Positions 24,501-37,300 of a DNA stretch of 64,000 nucleotides are shown one piece after another; positions within the stretch are counted from its first letter, which is position 1; the number at the start of each line of letters is the position of its first letter. The notes below the pieces were generated by a model. It was not told the DNA's origin, did no database searches, and saw nothing but the letters and a program-made list of their open reading frames with translations. This stretch comes from Xiphophorus maculatus (taxonomy: Eukaryota > Chordata > Actinopteri > Cyprinodontiformes > Poeciliidae), in NCBI RefSeq assembly GCF_002775205.1, contig NC_036447.1, positions 7,304,501 through 7,368,500 of the forward strand. The letters run 5' to 3'. The position numbers and the translations under genes are program-made.

Positions 24501-26958
24501 GACTCTGGCATCAGTGGACCAGAAGTTAAAGGGGACCTATTATGCAAAATTCACTTTTTTATGTTTTTTACTTGTATTTGAGTCCTAACTGCTTCTAAAA
24601 ACAACTCAAGTGTTAAGAAAAAAAACATTCACCCATTATTTGGATTCAAAAACTTCCTTATCACATGCGACTGGCACTGCACCATTACCTAGCAACCCTA
24701 GCCCGGCCAAATTCTGTTATCTAGCAATGCAAGCTGAGTTCCAGCACATTTGGTCAGCTGGTTTTACTGCTGTATTTGCTGTACAACGGCTGCTGGAAAA
24801 GACAAGTGTTTTGTTGTTGACTTGCCATCCAGAAACCACTTGCTGCTTGTTATTGGTTGTGCAGGAGGCTCTACTAATGCTTTTCAAAGATGTGAGTTGT
24901 ATAATTGTGTATCTGTTTGCAGCCATTTTTAAGTTAAAGTGTAAATGTTGAGTTGGGAGTGTGGCTAGTAGAAGCTTATTTGGATTTAAAGTGACAGGAG
25001 GCCCTAAAACAGCTCATTCTGATCAGACTAAAGTCTCGTTATCTAAGAATGACTTAGATAACGTTGTCCATGGATAACATCTTTACCTGTTTGTTCTTGG
25101 TGGGTTTGAAGCAGTCAGGACAGCATTTGGCTCTGCAGGATGAAGAGGATTAAAAGCAGGCAAAATAAAAATCTGAAACTTCTGTGCAAGTCTGCACTGA
25201 TCACTATTTTATCTCTGTTCAATCAAAATGATTTGTTGTTCAATTTTACGGCTGGTGTCTCAGGAACTTTGATTTCCATTTTTGCTTAACGTTGCAGGAA
25301 TGTGACAGGTTTTGGAGTTGAGGACTCACAGGAAGTGGCAGTCAGATTCTGTGTCTGGATGAGTGAACTCCACACCGACCTCAAACGGACTCTGAAACAA
25401 TAACAGGAATGACCAATAACTGAACACATGTTTTGAAAATAAAATCTTCTGTGTAGTATTCATTACTCAATCGATGTGTATACAATTACAATACAATACT
25501 TTAACATTTTTGAATTCTGCACCTAATTTATCACATAAAATCCCAACAAATTATGCTGAAGTGGAGCAACTTCTGTTTTGTATAACTTTCTGTTTCACTT
25601 TTATTTGTATTAAATTAATTAATTATAATTTTCAATCCAATATTATTTGAATAGACTCTCAGTTTTGTTTCCACAGGCGGTGTTTTTTATGATTGGATCT
25701 CACCTACCTTGCTAACCACAGCCACACCCTCCAGCTGTTTTGTGACCAGACCCTGCATGATCCACTTGAAGGCCTCCTTCACCTGGATGACATCATCTTT
25801 ATCGAGCACTAAACCTTTCTGTCTGTAAGACCAAACCAACTCAGATTGTCCAAAACTTTGGAGACATTAATGTTCAACACAAGATCAATTCTTTCACCTG
25901 ACTTCCTTCTTCACATGGAGCCAACAGGAGTGCTGAAGAGGTAAAGAATAAAACTTTAGCATACGATTATTTTGGGATGGAAGAATAGAGTGGGTTTGTC
26001 TCAGGTGCACTGACCTCACGCACACAGAGCTGAGCCGGCAGAGAGACGGACAACACAAGGGTGTCAAACTCGTAGTTTTGGGACTTCACTGTTTCAACAA
26101 TCTGTGGAAACGCAGCAGCTGATTTTAACTTTAGGACAATATGAGAATTGATCACATTTTAAAACCTAGTAAAAGTAAATGCTGCAGTATGCAAATTTTA
26201 TTTTTTAAAAACGTGGTGATGTTTGGTATGACTTTAAAGTATATTTCTTGGATTAAAACACAACTGACAAGTCAAAAATGCTCTGGGAAGTGGCAGAAAC
26301 TACAAAATAAAAGTCCAAGATTAAAGAAAAAACTAAAGAAAACACAATATATTTGAATTGTGTAGCCTAATAATGTGCAGTAAAGCACACAAACGTTACA
26401 TGCTGCACCTTTAATTAAAAAGTAGAGAATAATTTTTAACAAATGCAAACCTTTATTGCCTGATCTGGGCCACATAAATCCTGCAGGATTCCCAAACATA
26501 AGGCACACACACTTGACTCCTCCTTCTTCAGTGTTACCATGGCAGCATCGTCTGTTTCTGACTGAACCGCCTCTGTGGGATCCAGTTTGGCCCTTTTACA
26601 GGGAGGGTCTTCAACAGTTTGAGACGATTCAGTATCATGGGGCTTGATGTCTGCTGAATCCTGTACTTTGTTGTTTTCCTTCTCCATAATGAAAGTCTGA
26701 AGCTCTTTAAGAGTCTCCTGCAAAATATGAAACAATCAGTAGGCTGTTGCTTTGGTTAGCTGGGTTGGATACACACAATAATAATTTCCAACAGAAATAA
26801 GCTGAAACCAGCAGAATCGGATGCAGCCCTACATGCTGTGCTTGTCGATAAGCAGCCTGGACGCTCACACAGCAGAACCTGAGGACACAGCGAGCGCAGC
26901 AGCCGGCTGACAAAAGCTTCTGAACGATAGGTTTGTCCTTCTCCTTCAGTGGCAGCAT
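18507..26958 (-). CDS. pus10: PUS10, tRNA pseudouridine synthase 10
   Basis: Pseudouridine synthase acting on tRNA (U54/U55 activity in archaea and vertebrates), also linked to miRNA processing. Exons in transcript order: 26833-26958, 26451-26717, 26015-26101, 25898-25932, 25708-25822, 25330-25391, 25087-25132, 24366-24430, 24197-24282, 23329-23454, 22107-22163, 21267-21356, 20702-20738, 20477-20594, 20097-20239, 19094-19193, 18507-18545. They join to 532 residues; human is 529. The start MLPLKEKDK matches human MFPLTEENK. Zinc-site pairs CARC and CALC are present in the N-terminal accessory domain. The catalytic motif GREDVDVRTLGNGRPF carries the active-site Asp. TQAGTYIKEFVHGDFGRTKPN and the ending VDVDWPPP match the family. 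Oddity: the exon 21267-21356 has no GT donor in the required phase. The gene is divergent from CCT4. Confidence 0.95.
18620..19064. mobile_element. MITE family D, complete copy with inverted ends
   Basis: The left end 'aaaggagacgtattacgc' and right end 'gcatcataggtcacctttaa' are imperfect inverted repeats. Similar sequence occurs at 24527-25020 and as a partial copy at 19858-19990. Lies in the last PUS10 intron. Confidence 0.6.
19210..19850. mobile_element. Probable transposon-derived block
   Basis: Contains words such as 'tcacattgcaggctgaagtg', 'cagtgtgaaccgcaaacgac' and 'gaaaagatcggatcgg', a vocabulary I associate with dispersed non-autonomous DNA transposons of fish. The ends could not be paired with confidence. 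In a PUS10 intron. Confidence 0.4.
19858..19990 (+). mobile_element. MITE family D, partial copy
   Basis: About 120 bp nearly identical to 18915-19035, starting 'gtgtaaatgttgagttg' and ending near 'aaacatatcctatcc'. It forms a direct repeat with that segment about 945 bp away; PUS10 exon 19094-19193 lies between them. Confidence 0.75.
21125..21160. repeat. Perfect inverted repeat: 12-bp arms
   Basis: CACATTTGAAAG at 21125-21136 and its exact reverse complement at 21149-21160, with a 12-nt loop. In the PUS10 intron that follows exon 21267-21356. Confidence 0.85.
23578..23660 (-). mobile_element. LINE 3'-tail fragment
   Basis: Contains 'tttatttgtatagcaaattt' and 'ggcagttcaaagcac', matching the tails at 2325-2395 and 42238-42310. 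In a PUS10 intron. Confidence 0.55.
24527..25020. mobile_element. MITE family D, diverged copy
   Basis: Begins 'taaaggggacctattatgc' and later carries 'gtgtaaatgttgagttggga' and 'ggccctaaaacagctcattc', in the same order as the copy at 18620-19064. The right end appears truncated. In a PUS10 intron. Confidence 0.6.
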
Positions 26959-28060
26959 CACTGCTGGCTGCAGGAGGGAAGAAAGCACAGTGGTCAAGAT
27001 ACTACAAGAGACGTTTCATTAAATAAATTCAATACCAAAAAAAGCAGAACTCTTTTTAAAATTGCATTTGGATTAAAGTCTTTTGAAAAGTTTTCAAAAC
27101 TGGATCTGGTGTAAGAAAGATTTCTAACATAAAGGTTTTAAGTTTTAATATAATAAAATTTGGTCTTCTAATAGGAAATGAAGATTTCAATTAATAACAA
27201 TTTGATCCTTCTATGTTTTTTTATTCAAAAATCTAAAAAATAATATAATATTATCTACATTAGGTCTTCTCAAAGCATACATGGTCTTAAGGTGCTTCTT
27301 AAGATCAATTTTTATCTGATGGCATTTAAGTCTTTTGATGTATTGTAATTGTGGTAAATTATTTTATTATTGTTGTCTTAATTATAAATAATGTATTTAC
27401 TGATTTCTGTGCAGCACTTTGGTGCAGGTTGAACTTTTTAAAAAGTGATTTATAAATACATTTGACATGGAAAAATAGTGAAATAATTTTATTCAAGGAA
27501 GTACTTAAACAAAACTGCTCATAGCAAAACGTTAATATCTGAAAAGCTTTTATTTTGCACATAGCAATGGGTAAAAACGTCACTCCAGGCCTTTGTGTAA
27601 TTTTTCTCTCACTTGACAATTATTGCATTACTTTGAGTTGGTCTCTTGCAAAAAATAAAAATCCAAATACAACACATGATCAGCGATATACTTCCGGCAT
27701 AAACAAATAGGGTGAAAGTAGTAACTCATTAGCACATTTCCATTAATGCATCAATTTATTGTGTCTTTGGAACAGCAGGACCTAACCGTGTTTACATTAT
27801 TCCTGCAAAAGGTCAGAAGGTAGTTTTATTGCTTGATCTTATTTGTTCACCTGCTTCAAGAGCACGACCACGTTCAAAACTCTGATAATTAGCAAACAGT
27901 AAGTCTTGGAAATTCAAATCTTTTGAAAACTGGACCGTATACTTGATAGTAAGCTCATGATGAAACCTCTGAAATGAACCTACCTTATACGGAGTTTATT
28001 TTTGGAGAATAAAAAGAAACCAAACAGCGTTTAGTTTTCAGTGAAACGCAGTTTTCTGCA
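26959..28060 (-). other. PUS10 5' UTR intron and non-coding first exon
   Basis: The PUS10 start exon probably has 9 nt of 5' UTR (26959-26967) behind an acceptor CTGCAG on the minus strand. A good minus-strand donor (AAG|GTAGGT) at 27984 marks the likely end of a non-coding first exon whose upstream limit I cannot place. The intervening 1 kb is AT-rich and I see nothing else in it. Confidence 0.5.
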
Positions 28061-28469
28061 TGTCTGCGTCCGCAGTCCAAACTAATCAAGCTGGATAAGC
28101 ATCACGAGCTAATATCCGTCTTAATGAAAGGTTTTTAACTACTTTTGAGGCATATTTTTATTTGTAAGTATATACATGTGGAACAAATATGTCAATAAAA
28201 TCATTTAAGAGCAACAAAAAACATAATTTTTGTTTATCACTCGACACGTACTGCCTGATTACGTCATCTTCATGCGCCGGGGATTTGACAGCCGGATCCT
28301 CCCTCTCTCTGCAGCAGCCGGTGACTCTGGAAGTTTCTGACGGCGGACCCGGGGAACACGCCTCAATCCAAGTCCATCCGAGGCCGAACCGCGAGGTTTC
28401 ACCCACTGGGCCTCATCCATTCCTCTCTAAAGTTTACCGTTAACATTTCCCATCGTATATAAAGACGAA
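28060..28469. promoter_or_regulatory. Divergent PUS10/CCT4 promoter region
   Basis: Separates the start of PUS10 (-) from the CCT4 ATG (+). It is more GC-rich than the flanks and contains a CRE/ATF-like TTACGTCA at 28259-28266. No TATA box stands out. A shared promoter is inferred from the head-to-head layout. Confidence 0.5.
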
Positions 28470-31400
28470 ATGCCCGAAATCATGGCGGTACCGAAGGCAT
28501 CAAGTGGAGGCCACAACAAAGGAGGGGCGTATGTGGACCGAGACAAGCCGGCCCAGATCCGCTTCAGCAATATCTCTGCGGCCAAAGGTGGGCTGAAATG
28601 TTAAACATATGTTTGGACCTGATTATAGTGTTCGGGTTGTACCTCGGCTCGGCTCGGTTCAGGTTGGGCCGGGTTCCGCACCGTTATTTTGGGTCTAACG
28701 GAAGCTTCCTCCGGGCCTGAAATATCTTGCGTGTTCCCCATGCTGAAGTGAAGTATATCTCCTCAGGATAAACGTTAATAAAGTTTAAAAATATTTGGAT
28801 CTTCTTATATTGGATGAGTTTTGATTTGGTGCTGATCATCATGACTCAACGATCTCAAAACATTACCTTAGCTGAATGACTAAAGTGCATCCTAAGTATT
28901 TTTTATTATTATTAACTCGTTTAATGTTGCATAATTTTGTTCTTCAGTGGCAAAAATTAATTTAGATTGTAATTTAATACACTTAATGCATCAGTCATTT
29001 TAAAGGTTTTTAAATCACTTTTCATACAACAGAAAATGCATCACAAAATGCATGGCAGAAACCAAAGAAACCTATTTCTCCACCCTGGTACTCAGTTTTA
29101 AATGTTGTAATTCTCTTGAGTAAGTAGTTTTGAAGACATTGTTTCATATCTCCTAATGATTGTTTTGTTGTATTCACTGTTGATCTTAATTTTTCATTTA
29201 AATTAGCTATTTAAGGTCCTTCTAGGATAGGTGTTAATTCTCAGTTCTTTCATTGTTTCATATTAGAAATGTGAATTTTTCTCAATATCTTAACTATTTG
29301 ATTCCAATTTTTAGTGTCCCAATTGGATTCAGAAACAATTTTTAATTCAGAAACTCTGGAGATTTTGTTTAAATTATGTGACTAATGAGGAAAAGACTGT
29401 AAATAAATATAACATTGATTTAAAGCAATTTTACACGGCTTCATACTGAATCAAAGTCCATCAGTTTGTTAAAAAAAAGGTTTGTGAATCAAATTCTGCA
29501 ACTTAAATTACTAGCAATAGGTTAGTCTTACTGCATCGGTTTTTCTTGAATAAAAAAATATGAAAGAATTATTGAAAATATAATTATACAAAAAAAAATA
29601 GGTCAAGTCAGTTTATTTACTTATATAGCATATTAACAACAGCCTCAGCTGATCACAGTGCTTCACAACAACCACAAGTAGATAAATGATAAAGTGAAAA
29701 ATGAAATGATTGGTAAAAATAAGACAATTATAAAATTGGCAAAAAATACCAAAAACTAATAATATGAATAAAAGTCAAGACAAACTTTCAGCTGCAGTGA
29801 TTTCCCCCCAAAACTCAAATAAGTGAAGTACTAATATCCGCCTTATTTTTTTTAATCTGGTGTTGATGGCCAACACCAGATAAACCAAATTAAAAAATTA
29901 AGCAGACCAAAACCGATTTTTGAATCGATTCAGAATTCCCTGAACTAGGTATTGTGACTCTCTAGAGAGCTGATTTTTACAATGTTTTTCTTTTCTGCAT
30001 TACAGAAATCATAAGGGTGATAAATTCTCATGATTTCCTTTAAGAAGAATATTTTCCCCAACTTTCTCTGTTCTGACTCGCCGTGTGTTTGATTGACAGC
30101 TGTTGCAGATGCTATCAGAACCAGCCTGGGACCCAAAGGAATGGACAAGATGGTGAGTCGGACATATTTTCTTTAACTGGTGTCTTTATTTAACGAGGTT
30201 CATTAAGCGGAGGCGTTGTTGTTGTTTCAGATCCAGGATGAGAAAGGCGATGTGACCATCACCAACGATGGAGCCACCATCCTGAAGCAGATGCAGGTGC
30301 TTCACCCGGCTGCCAAAATGGTGAGATGGAAACTTTGCTTTGTTTTTGTTTTCATGATCTGACAACAAAAAATTAATTTCCTGTTGGAGTGAAATTAACC
30401 CAGTGTGTGTGTGTGTGTGTGTCTGTCAGCTGGTGGAGCTGTCCAAAGCCCAGGACATTGAGGCTGGAGATGGCACCACCTCTGTGGTGGTGATTGCTGG
30501 CGCGCTGCTGGATGCCTGTTCCAAACTGCTGCAGAAAGGTAAAAACCTCAGAACCGAGAAAAACAATGCTGCCATGTTTAGATGTTTGTTACTGCAACTA
30601 ACAGTCATTTTAGTAATCGATTATTCTGATCACCAATCAGAGGAAATATTGGCACATTTGGCTGATTTTTCATTTCAAAAATATGCAAATAAACAATTCA
30701 ATTCCTTTTTGAATAATAAAAAAAACAATTTATTGCCTAAAATGTAATTATGTAGCATTTAATTAGTGTGTTTGATCATTTGTAGCAAAACCCCCCACCA
30801 AAAACTCCTAACATCAACATGTGTGAAGCTCGGTCCTTTGGTCGACTTAACATCAGTACTTTGTAGAGTTGATCTGTTATGTTTTGGATTAGCTGATTAA
30901 TGAACAAAATATGCTTAATTTATAGATTTATTTATAGTTTAATATATTTCAATGTGCCTTATTTTATTTTATATTCAGTATAAATATTTAAATTACTAAG
31001 CAATTTCCCTTTGTGAATCAATAAAGTATATTTTACTCTATTCCGTTAAGAGATATTTTCCTGGTTAGAACATTTTTACAGACAAAGGTCTTTTTTTTTG
31101 TCTTAAATGCAAAATTGTTATATTTTTTGTTCCATTTGGATTTAATTACTTCTCTGAGTGTGGTGTTCTTTCAGCAAATTGACATTTTGAGTCTGTGTAC
31201 TTAATCAATTATTAGAGTAGTTGACGATTATTCCAATTATCGATTCATTGTTTTTCGTTATCTTAGTTGTTTTGATTCAGCCCTCTGCTCTGTGATTGGT
31301 CAGGAATCCACCCCACCATCATTTCGGAGTCGTTCCAGAAGGCTGTGGATAAGGGCGTGGAGGTCCTCACCGCCATGAGCCGCCCAGTGGCGCTGAGCGA

Positions 31401-34400
31401 CCGCGAGACGCTGCTCAACAGCGCCACCACGTCGCTGTGCTCCAAGGTGGTATCGCAGTACTCCAGCCTGCTGGCACCCATGAGCGTGGACGCGGTCATG
31501 CGAGTCATCGACCCGGCGACGGCCACCAGCGTTGACCTGCAGGACATTAAGATCATCAAGAAGCTTGGGTGAGTTTCCTGTTTGTCTGTCGGTTTGTTTT
31601 ATTTTAACAGTCAGTTTTGCCAGTTTTCTTACTGTGCATGTTGCTTCCAGCGGCACCATTGATGACTGCGAACTGGTGGACGGACTGGTGCTAACGCAGA
31701 GGGTGGCAAACACCGGCGTGACCCGGGTGGAGAAGGCCAAAATCGGCCTCATCCAGTTCTGTCTGTCCCCTCCCAAAACTGATGTGAGTTAAAAAAAAAT
31801 AGCTGAGATTAAAATAATTACTTTTAAAGATAGTAATAATATTTAAAAATGTACAGGGGTGCCCAAAGTCGGTCCTCGAGGGCCGGCATCCTGCATGTTT
31901 TTAGTTCTCTTCCTGGTGGTAGTAACAACCTTTTCAGCATATCAATGTTCTTCTTAGGCCTTCTAATGAGCCATCATTGGATCCAGGTGCGTTAAACCAG
32001 GGAGAGAACTAAAACATGCAGGATGCCGGACCTCGAGGACCGACTTTGGGCACCCAAATAAATAAATGTTTTAAATAAATGTTACAAAGTGCTTTACATA
32101 CACAAAAATAAATCAAAACATCATAAGTGACACAAGAAACAGAAAATGTAGATCAAATCGATTAAAATACCTAATTAAAAATAAATAATAAAAATACAAA
32201 TGGGATTCAAAAATTAAAGCCATTATTAGTTTTAACCAATCGGTGCATCAATCAGTCGACCGGGAATCAGAATTGGCCCATTTTCCTTTACATGAGTGTT
32301 ATTGGTAATTTGTGGCTCAAATACAGAAAAATCAAAAAGTGTTTTTAAGTTGAATAAAATTGTGGTTAAAGGTTTAGGGCAATTTGTGTGCACATCGTTT
32401 TTAAAGTGTTAGGATTTTTGCGATTAATAATTTATATCTACAATAACTGAAGAATTTTGAATTGATATGAGTTACAATAATCTTTTTAATTTCCCTTTGG
32501 TATTCATAAACAATTTTTAACTTTGAATTGAATTGAAAGTTGCCAACTTTACTTTTTTTGCTATATTTAGCAACTTTTCAGACAAAAAAAAAATTTGTTG
32601 GCAGAAATCTGAATTAACGGCAGATTTTTTAAGGATTGGAGTTAAAATGAGAAAAAAGACAAATTTATATTGGCTAGGAAAAACCAGACTGGTGCAATTC
32701 TAATTTTCTCCTTTTTCAGTGCTTTATGATCAGATTTTCCTATTTCTATAAAGAAATTGTTTTGAGTTACATTTTTCCTCTTGGACAGAATGAAGGTGTT
32801 ACACTTTAAAAAAAATTTAATTAGCAAAATTGCACAAAAGTAAATGTTGGCATGACTTTATATGGCAGATAAATGCTAATAAAATAGCTTTTTGTTGCAA
32901 AATCGAAGCAAAAAGTGCATTAAATTGGCATAAAATACTATAATCAGAAAGCAAATCTTCAGATTACTCTCCTTCATTTTAAAACTTCCCTTGTTAACAT
33001 CTGACAGAAGAGTTTTTTTTATTCCTGTTGTCTTTTGGTTTGCAGATGGACAACCAGATCGTGGTGTCGGACTACGCCCAGATGGACCGCGTGCTGCGGG
33101 AAGAGCGCGCTTACATCCTCAACTTAGTGAAGCAGATCAAGAAAGCCGGCTGCAACGTTCTGCTCATCCAGAAGTCCATCCTCAGGTGCAGAAGTTAAAA
33201 ACAACAAAACACAGTTTATGGGTTTATGTTGGGATGTTGTGCTTGTTTCTCAATCATGCACCACATTAACTGTAAGCGGTTCTGTGACAGAGATGCCCTG
33301 AGTGATCTCGCTCTGCATTTCCTCAACAAAATGAAGATCATGGTGGTGAAGGAAATAGAAAGGGAAGACATTGAGTTCATCTGCAAAGTGAGTCTAAACT
33401 CTTCCTATAAACCTTGGAGTTTACACTTTATTACACTGCTATCTACAGTACATAGACAATGATACTGAAGAATTAGTTTAGCTTTGTTTTTATACGTCTA
33501 ATGAGGCCTACATTTTTTTGAATTTGTTCTTAACATATTCATTGTTGAGTAAAGCTTCTATAAAATAATACGTCTTTTTATTTTTGCCACAGACTATTGG
33601 AACAAAGCCCATTGCCCACATTGATCACTTCACTGCAGAAATGCTCGGCACGGCGGAGCTGGCAGAGGAGGTCAGCCTGGACGGCTCTGGGAAACTGGTC
33701 AAGGTATGATCACTAAAACAATCCTTCATGTTTCAGAATGAATTCTGAATAAAAATGGCTCCATGTTGGGCGCCATTTTGTTGGGGAGTGAAAGGTGGCA
33801 AATAAGAAAACATCCTATTTGATTAATATGTTTAAACAAACGAGGCAATTAGTAAAGTGTTTGTCATTTATTAAAGGTTTAAAAATTACACCAGCTGCAG
33901 AGCGCCACAGCAATGGGACAATAAGCTGATCGAAAGTTGTAAAACAACTTCAAACCATTTATATTCTGCTTTTCCTTGCTTAGTGTCCGCACGTAGACCT
34001 GTTGCCATGAAAACCGACACAACATCTTTGTTAACCCACAGAGTAGAGAGTATATTGACCAGAAAGTCCTGCACTGTTGCTAACTTTCTGCTTTTGGAGC
34101 GGTCTCTAGTCAGGTTACATTCAGACCGCTTTAGAGTCCACTTCAACCGGACCGAGACCGAGGTTTTTAGGCGGATCAGAGTTCGGTTTTTAAGTCCGTT
34201 TTGGAATTCAAATTTGTATTCAGACCTCTCCAAAAACCTGGACTTTCTAGACAAACAGATTAGAGTCTGATTCAGAACTCTAATCCTGGGTTGGTCTGAA
34301 TGCACCCTAAGAGTAATTAAAAAGAGTGTGCTTTAATGCAAACTGCTACTGCTGAATTTACAACATGTTGGACCTGAGTTCTGCTTGTGGTAAACCTTTG

Positions 34401-35893
34401 TAATCTCTTGTTGCAGATCACCGGCTGCACCAGCCCAGGGAAGACGGTAAGCATCGTGGTTCGGGGATCCAACAAGCTCGTGATCGAGGAGGCTGAGCGA
34501 TCCATCCACGATGCTCTGTGTGTGATTCGTTGCTTGGTCAAGAAGAGGTCAGACATTTTATTTTCATTATTATCTCCTTATTTGTAGTCCTGGTTGGTCT
34601 TCAGTTTCCCCCTCTGACAAAGGCGCTCCTGCTTTCTTTCTTCCTGCAGGGGCGTAACAAACAGAGGAACATTACAGTAGAAAGCTCACCTTAATTAACG
34701 CCTGGTTGTTTTCAGCAACTTAGCTGGGGAGCATTCTCACAATTATAACAAACCAAATTAAATTAAAATCTTGACAAATTAACAGAAACAATTATGTAAA
34801 GACTACATAATCAGATGTCTCCTGGTTTTGTATTTCTGGTAATAATTGTTTTCGTGTCTTTAGAGCTCTGATAGCCGGAGGCGGTGCTCCAGAGATTGAG
34901 CTGGCCGTGCATCTGGCCGAGTATTCGCGCTCCCTGGCAGGCATGGAGGCCTACTGCGTGCGGGCGTACGCTGATGCTCTGGAGGTCATACCCTCAACAC
35001 TGGCTGAGAACGCCGGCCTCAACCCCATCTCCACGGTGACGGAGCTACGGAACAGACACGCACACGGAGACAAGATGGCGGGCATCAACGTCCGCAAGGT
35101 TAGCACGCTTTACTGCAGCTGTTTACACAAACGGATCCACTCCAGACTTGTGTGTTCAGCTACACAGCTGGACATCAACACTGCTAAAGAGGCATTTGTA
35201 CTCAATGATGTAACCCAGTGTTTTTTAGCCAGGGGGCGCTGTGGGGGCCTCAGTTAGTTGGAAGAAATTCATCAAGCTGCTTTTTTCCTAAAGCAATCAA
35301 GAAATGGAAAAAATTCTGACAAGGCAAAGAGCAGCCCCGCTTTGGAGAACTCTGCTGCTAAAAATCAAAATAACTGTTGAAATAAAATAGAAATCCATGT
35401 ATTTAATATAAGATATTACATATTTTCTTTTCAGAAAAGTGGATTGTGATTTAAAAATTGTATTATCTGTTGATAGTCATAATATATTATTTGATTGAAA
35501 TTTTCCGTCACACAACTCGTGTCCATCTAAACTCAGAAAGTATGAGGCAACATTTATGCTAAATTTATTTATTATGGAATAGTGAATAAAAAATAATTCG
35601 GTTAATGCTCTTTGTGGGGAAAAGTTTGAGAACCCCTGGTGTGACTGAAGTGTTTTTTGCTTGTATGACAGGGAGGAATCTCCAACATCCTGGAGGAGCT
35701 GGTGGTTCAGCCTCTGCTGGTTTCCATCAGTGCTCTAACTCTGGCCACAGAAACGGTCCGCAGCATCCTCAAGATCGATGACGTGGTAAGATGTAGTGTC
35801 CTACTTTAATATGTCAGTCATCTGCTAGTTGTTTAAAAAATGTGTCCAATACTTCATCTGTTTCATTTTGTGTTTCAGGTGAATACTCGATAA
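28470..35893 (+). CDS. cct4: CCT4, T-complex protein 1 subunit delta
   Basis: Delta subunit of the cytosolic TRiC/CCT chaperonin, an ATP-driven double ring that folds actin, tubulin and other proteins. Exons: 28470-28587, 30100-30152, 30231-30320, 30430-30538, 31304-31568, 31651-31783, 33046-33185, 33291-33387, 33593-33703, 34417-34547, 34864-35098, 35672-35785, 35879-35893. They join to 536 residues; human is 539. Recognisable blocks: [16 protein letters not shown] near the N-terminus, [10 protein letters not shown], the nucleotide motif GDGTTSVVV, the apical-domain stretch after [29 protein letters not shown], and the C-terminus [11 protein letters not shown]. The last coding exon contributes only four residues and the stop. 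A (GT)10 tract lies just before the acceptor of the 30430 exon. The start follows human MPE. Confidence 0.97.
29603..29690. mobile_element. Retroelement tail-like fragment
   Basis: Contains 'tatatagcatattaacaaca' and 'cacagtgcttcacaacaacc', resembling LINE 3' tails but a different family from the 42238 element. In CCT4 intron 1. Confidence 0.4.
30403..30422 (+). repeat. (GT)10 microsatellite next to a CCT4 acceptor
   Basis: Ten uninterrupted GT units end 7 bases before the exon at 30430, replacing much of the polypyrimidine tract. Confidence 0.95.
30590..31290. repeat. Interspersed repeat family A, copy 2
   Basis: Carries 'tagtaatcgattattctgat' at one end and 'ttatcgattcattg' with 'gattcagccct' at the other, fitting copies at 620-1130 and 39080-39650. 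Fills CCT4 intron 4. Confidence 0.55.
31858..32055. mobile_element. MITE with long terminal inverted repeats
   Basis: GGGTGCCCAAAGTCGGTCCT at the left is matched by its exact reverse complement at the right end (finishing CTTTGGGCACCC). Inner parts also pair ('catcctgcatgttttagttctc'-like). Length 198 bp, in CCT4 intron 6. No obvious target-site duplication; superfamily uncertain. Confidence 0.8.
34105..34312. mobile_element. MITE-like element
   Basis: 'ctagtcaggttacattcagac' on the left pairs imperfectly with 'gtctgaatgcaccctaag' on the right. Open frames across it are chance. In CCT4 intron 9. Confidence 0.5.
35213..35638. mobile_element. Possible hAT-type element
   Basis: The right end 'gtttgagaacccctg' is a common hAT terminal sequence, and the left side 'cagtgttttttagccagggg' is a weak counterpart. 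No matching 8-bp flanks found. In CCT4 intron 11. Confidence 0.35.
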
Positions 35894-36000
35894 GTCTGTC
35901 CAGTGAAGCGTCGCGAAGTCGGTTCGTTCTGTGAGGGATCAGAAGACCTGAATATCTGTTTGCTCAGATTTCATCTTTAGTTGTTACTTTGCCTAATTTA

Positions 36001-36006
36001 AATAAA
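36001..36006 (+). promoter_or_regulatory. CCT4 polyadenylation signal
   Basis: AATAAA 108 bp after the CCT4 stop codon, a compact 3' UTR. Confidence 0.8.
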
Positions 36007-37300
36007 AAAGGCTTTTTTGTTGACACTCCAGCCTTGGTTTCTTATTTATTACCAATTGCAAAGAAAGGTGAAAGGTTCAGATCAAATATGTTTATTTTAG
36101 ATTGTCATGACCCTCATAACATGAATTTATATAATCACAACATGATTATCAAAGAGAAAACATGATTTAAGTGTATCAACATTAAAATGTTCAAATAAAG
36201 GCAAACACACAATGAATAATGCACAAAAAGTTGATGGTCAACGGATCAAAAAAGTAATTTTGTCCTGGGAAAAGAATTCAAAAAGTGGTTATCTAAAAAT
36301 TGATGCTTTGTATTCTAAAAAAATCAGTTTGTAATCTTCCTGCTCCAATTAAAAATAAAAATAAAAAGCTTCGATCTGTTTCAGCAAAATAGGATTCTTT
36401 ATAAAACCAAGAAAATCATGGACAACCCTGACCATCATTTTCATGAGACTGTCTTGGGAAAACCATGTCTTCAGTCAGAGACTTATTCAAATTTGCTGCA
36501 ATCCAGACTGCCTCAAGAGACCTTACCTGCCAATAGCTGTCATTATCTACAATAACTCTTAAAGAATTAGTTAATACAAGTTAAAACATTTAATTTCCAC
36601 ACTGAGGCCGTATATATTGCTGGTGGCCTAACACTCAAAAATATGTTGAAAGGTATTTTCATTTAGTTTTTTGTTTCACAGTAGTTTTGCAAAATCTTCA
36701 ACATTCTGGGGATAAAACACTTCATGGGGTATATTCTATGTAAAATTTTAAAATGCATTGTTTGAAGGGTAAAAGCCATTTAATTGTATTATGTATAACC
36801 AAATAAACTCCTTAATGACTAGTATTGGGCATTAACTATTACATTTACTTCACTTTTTTGAAAAAAAAAACAACCTATTTTTATTAAGCTCTACTTTTTA
36901 CTTTTACGTAATTTTGTTATGAACTACTTTTACTTGAGTAAAATTTCTGGATTTTCTACTCACTGATTGAAAAACAAACAAAAATTCACCAGACAAAGAG
37001 GTACACCTGCAGTTTCATAAGTTTTATACAGAAAGAAATTGATTTGGAAGAATTTTAATTTTGCTTTATTTTGTTATTTTTTTTACTTGAATTTGAATTA
37101 TCATTTTGGTCCTTAAAATACCAACATTTCAACTTAACTTTAAATTTTGGTCTGCTGAGTATGTAATTTTTAAATATTAAATGATTGATAATTTTAATCA
37201 GTTACTTAATACGTTTTACTTTTACTAGAGTAAAAATAGATTGAAGTGAAGCTATTGGGTACTCTACCCACCTCTGTAAACGAATTTGGTTTAAGAAGGT
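36007..37300. other. CCT4-FAM161A intergenic sequence
   Basis: No gene found. Mostly AT-rich sequence; its second half is a family C repeat copy (36828-37280). Confidence 0.6.
36828..37280 (-). repeat. Interspersed repeat family C, copy 2
   Basis: Contains 'cttgagtaaaatttctggat' and ends 'gggtactctacccacctctg', the reverse complement of the start of the copy at 9444. Confidence 0.65.

Noticed and set aside
33886-34305. Minus-strand open frame of 139 codons in CCT4 intron 9
   Set aside because: It covers a MITE-like inverted-repeat element and shows no recognisable domain.
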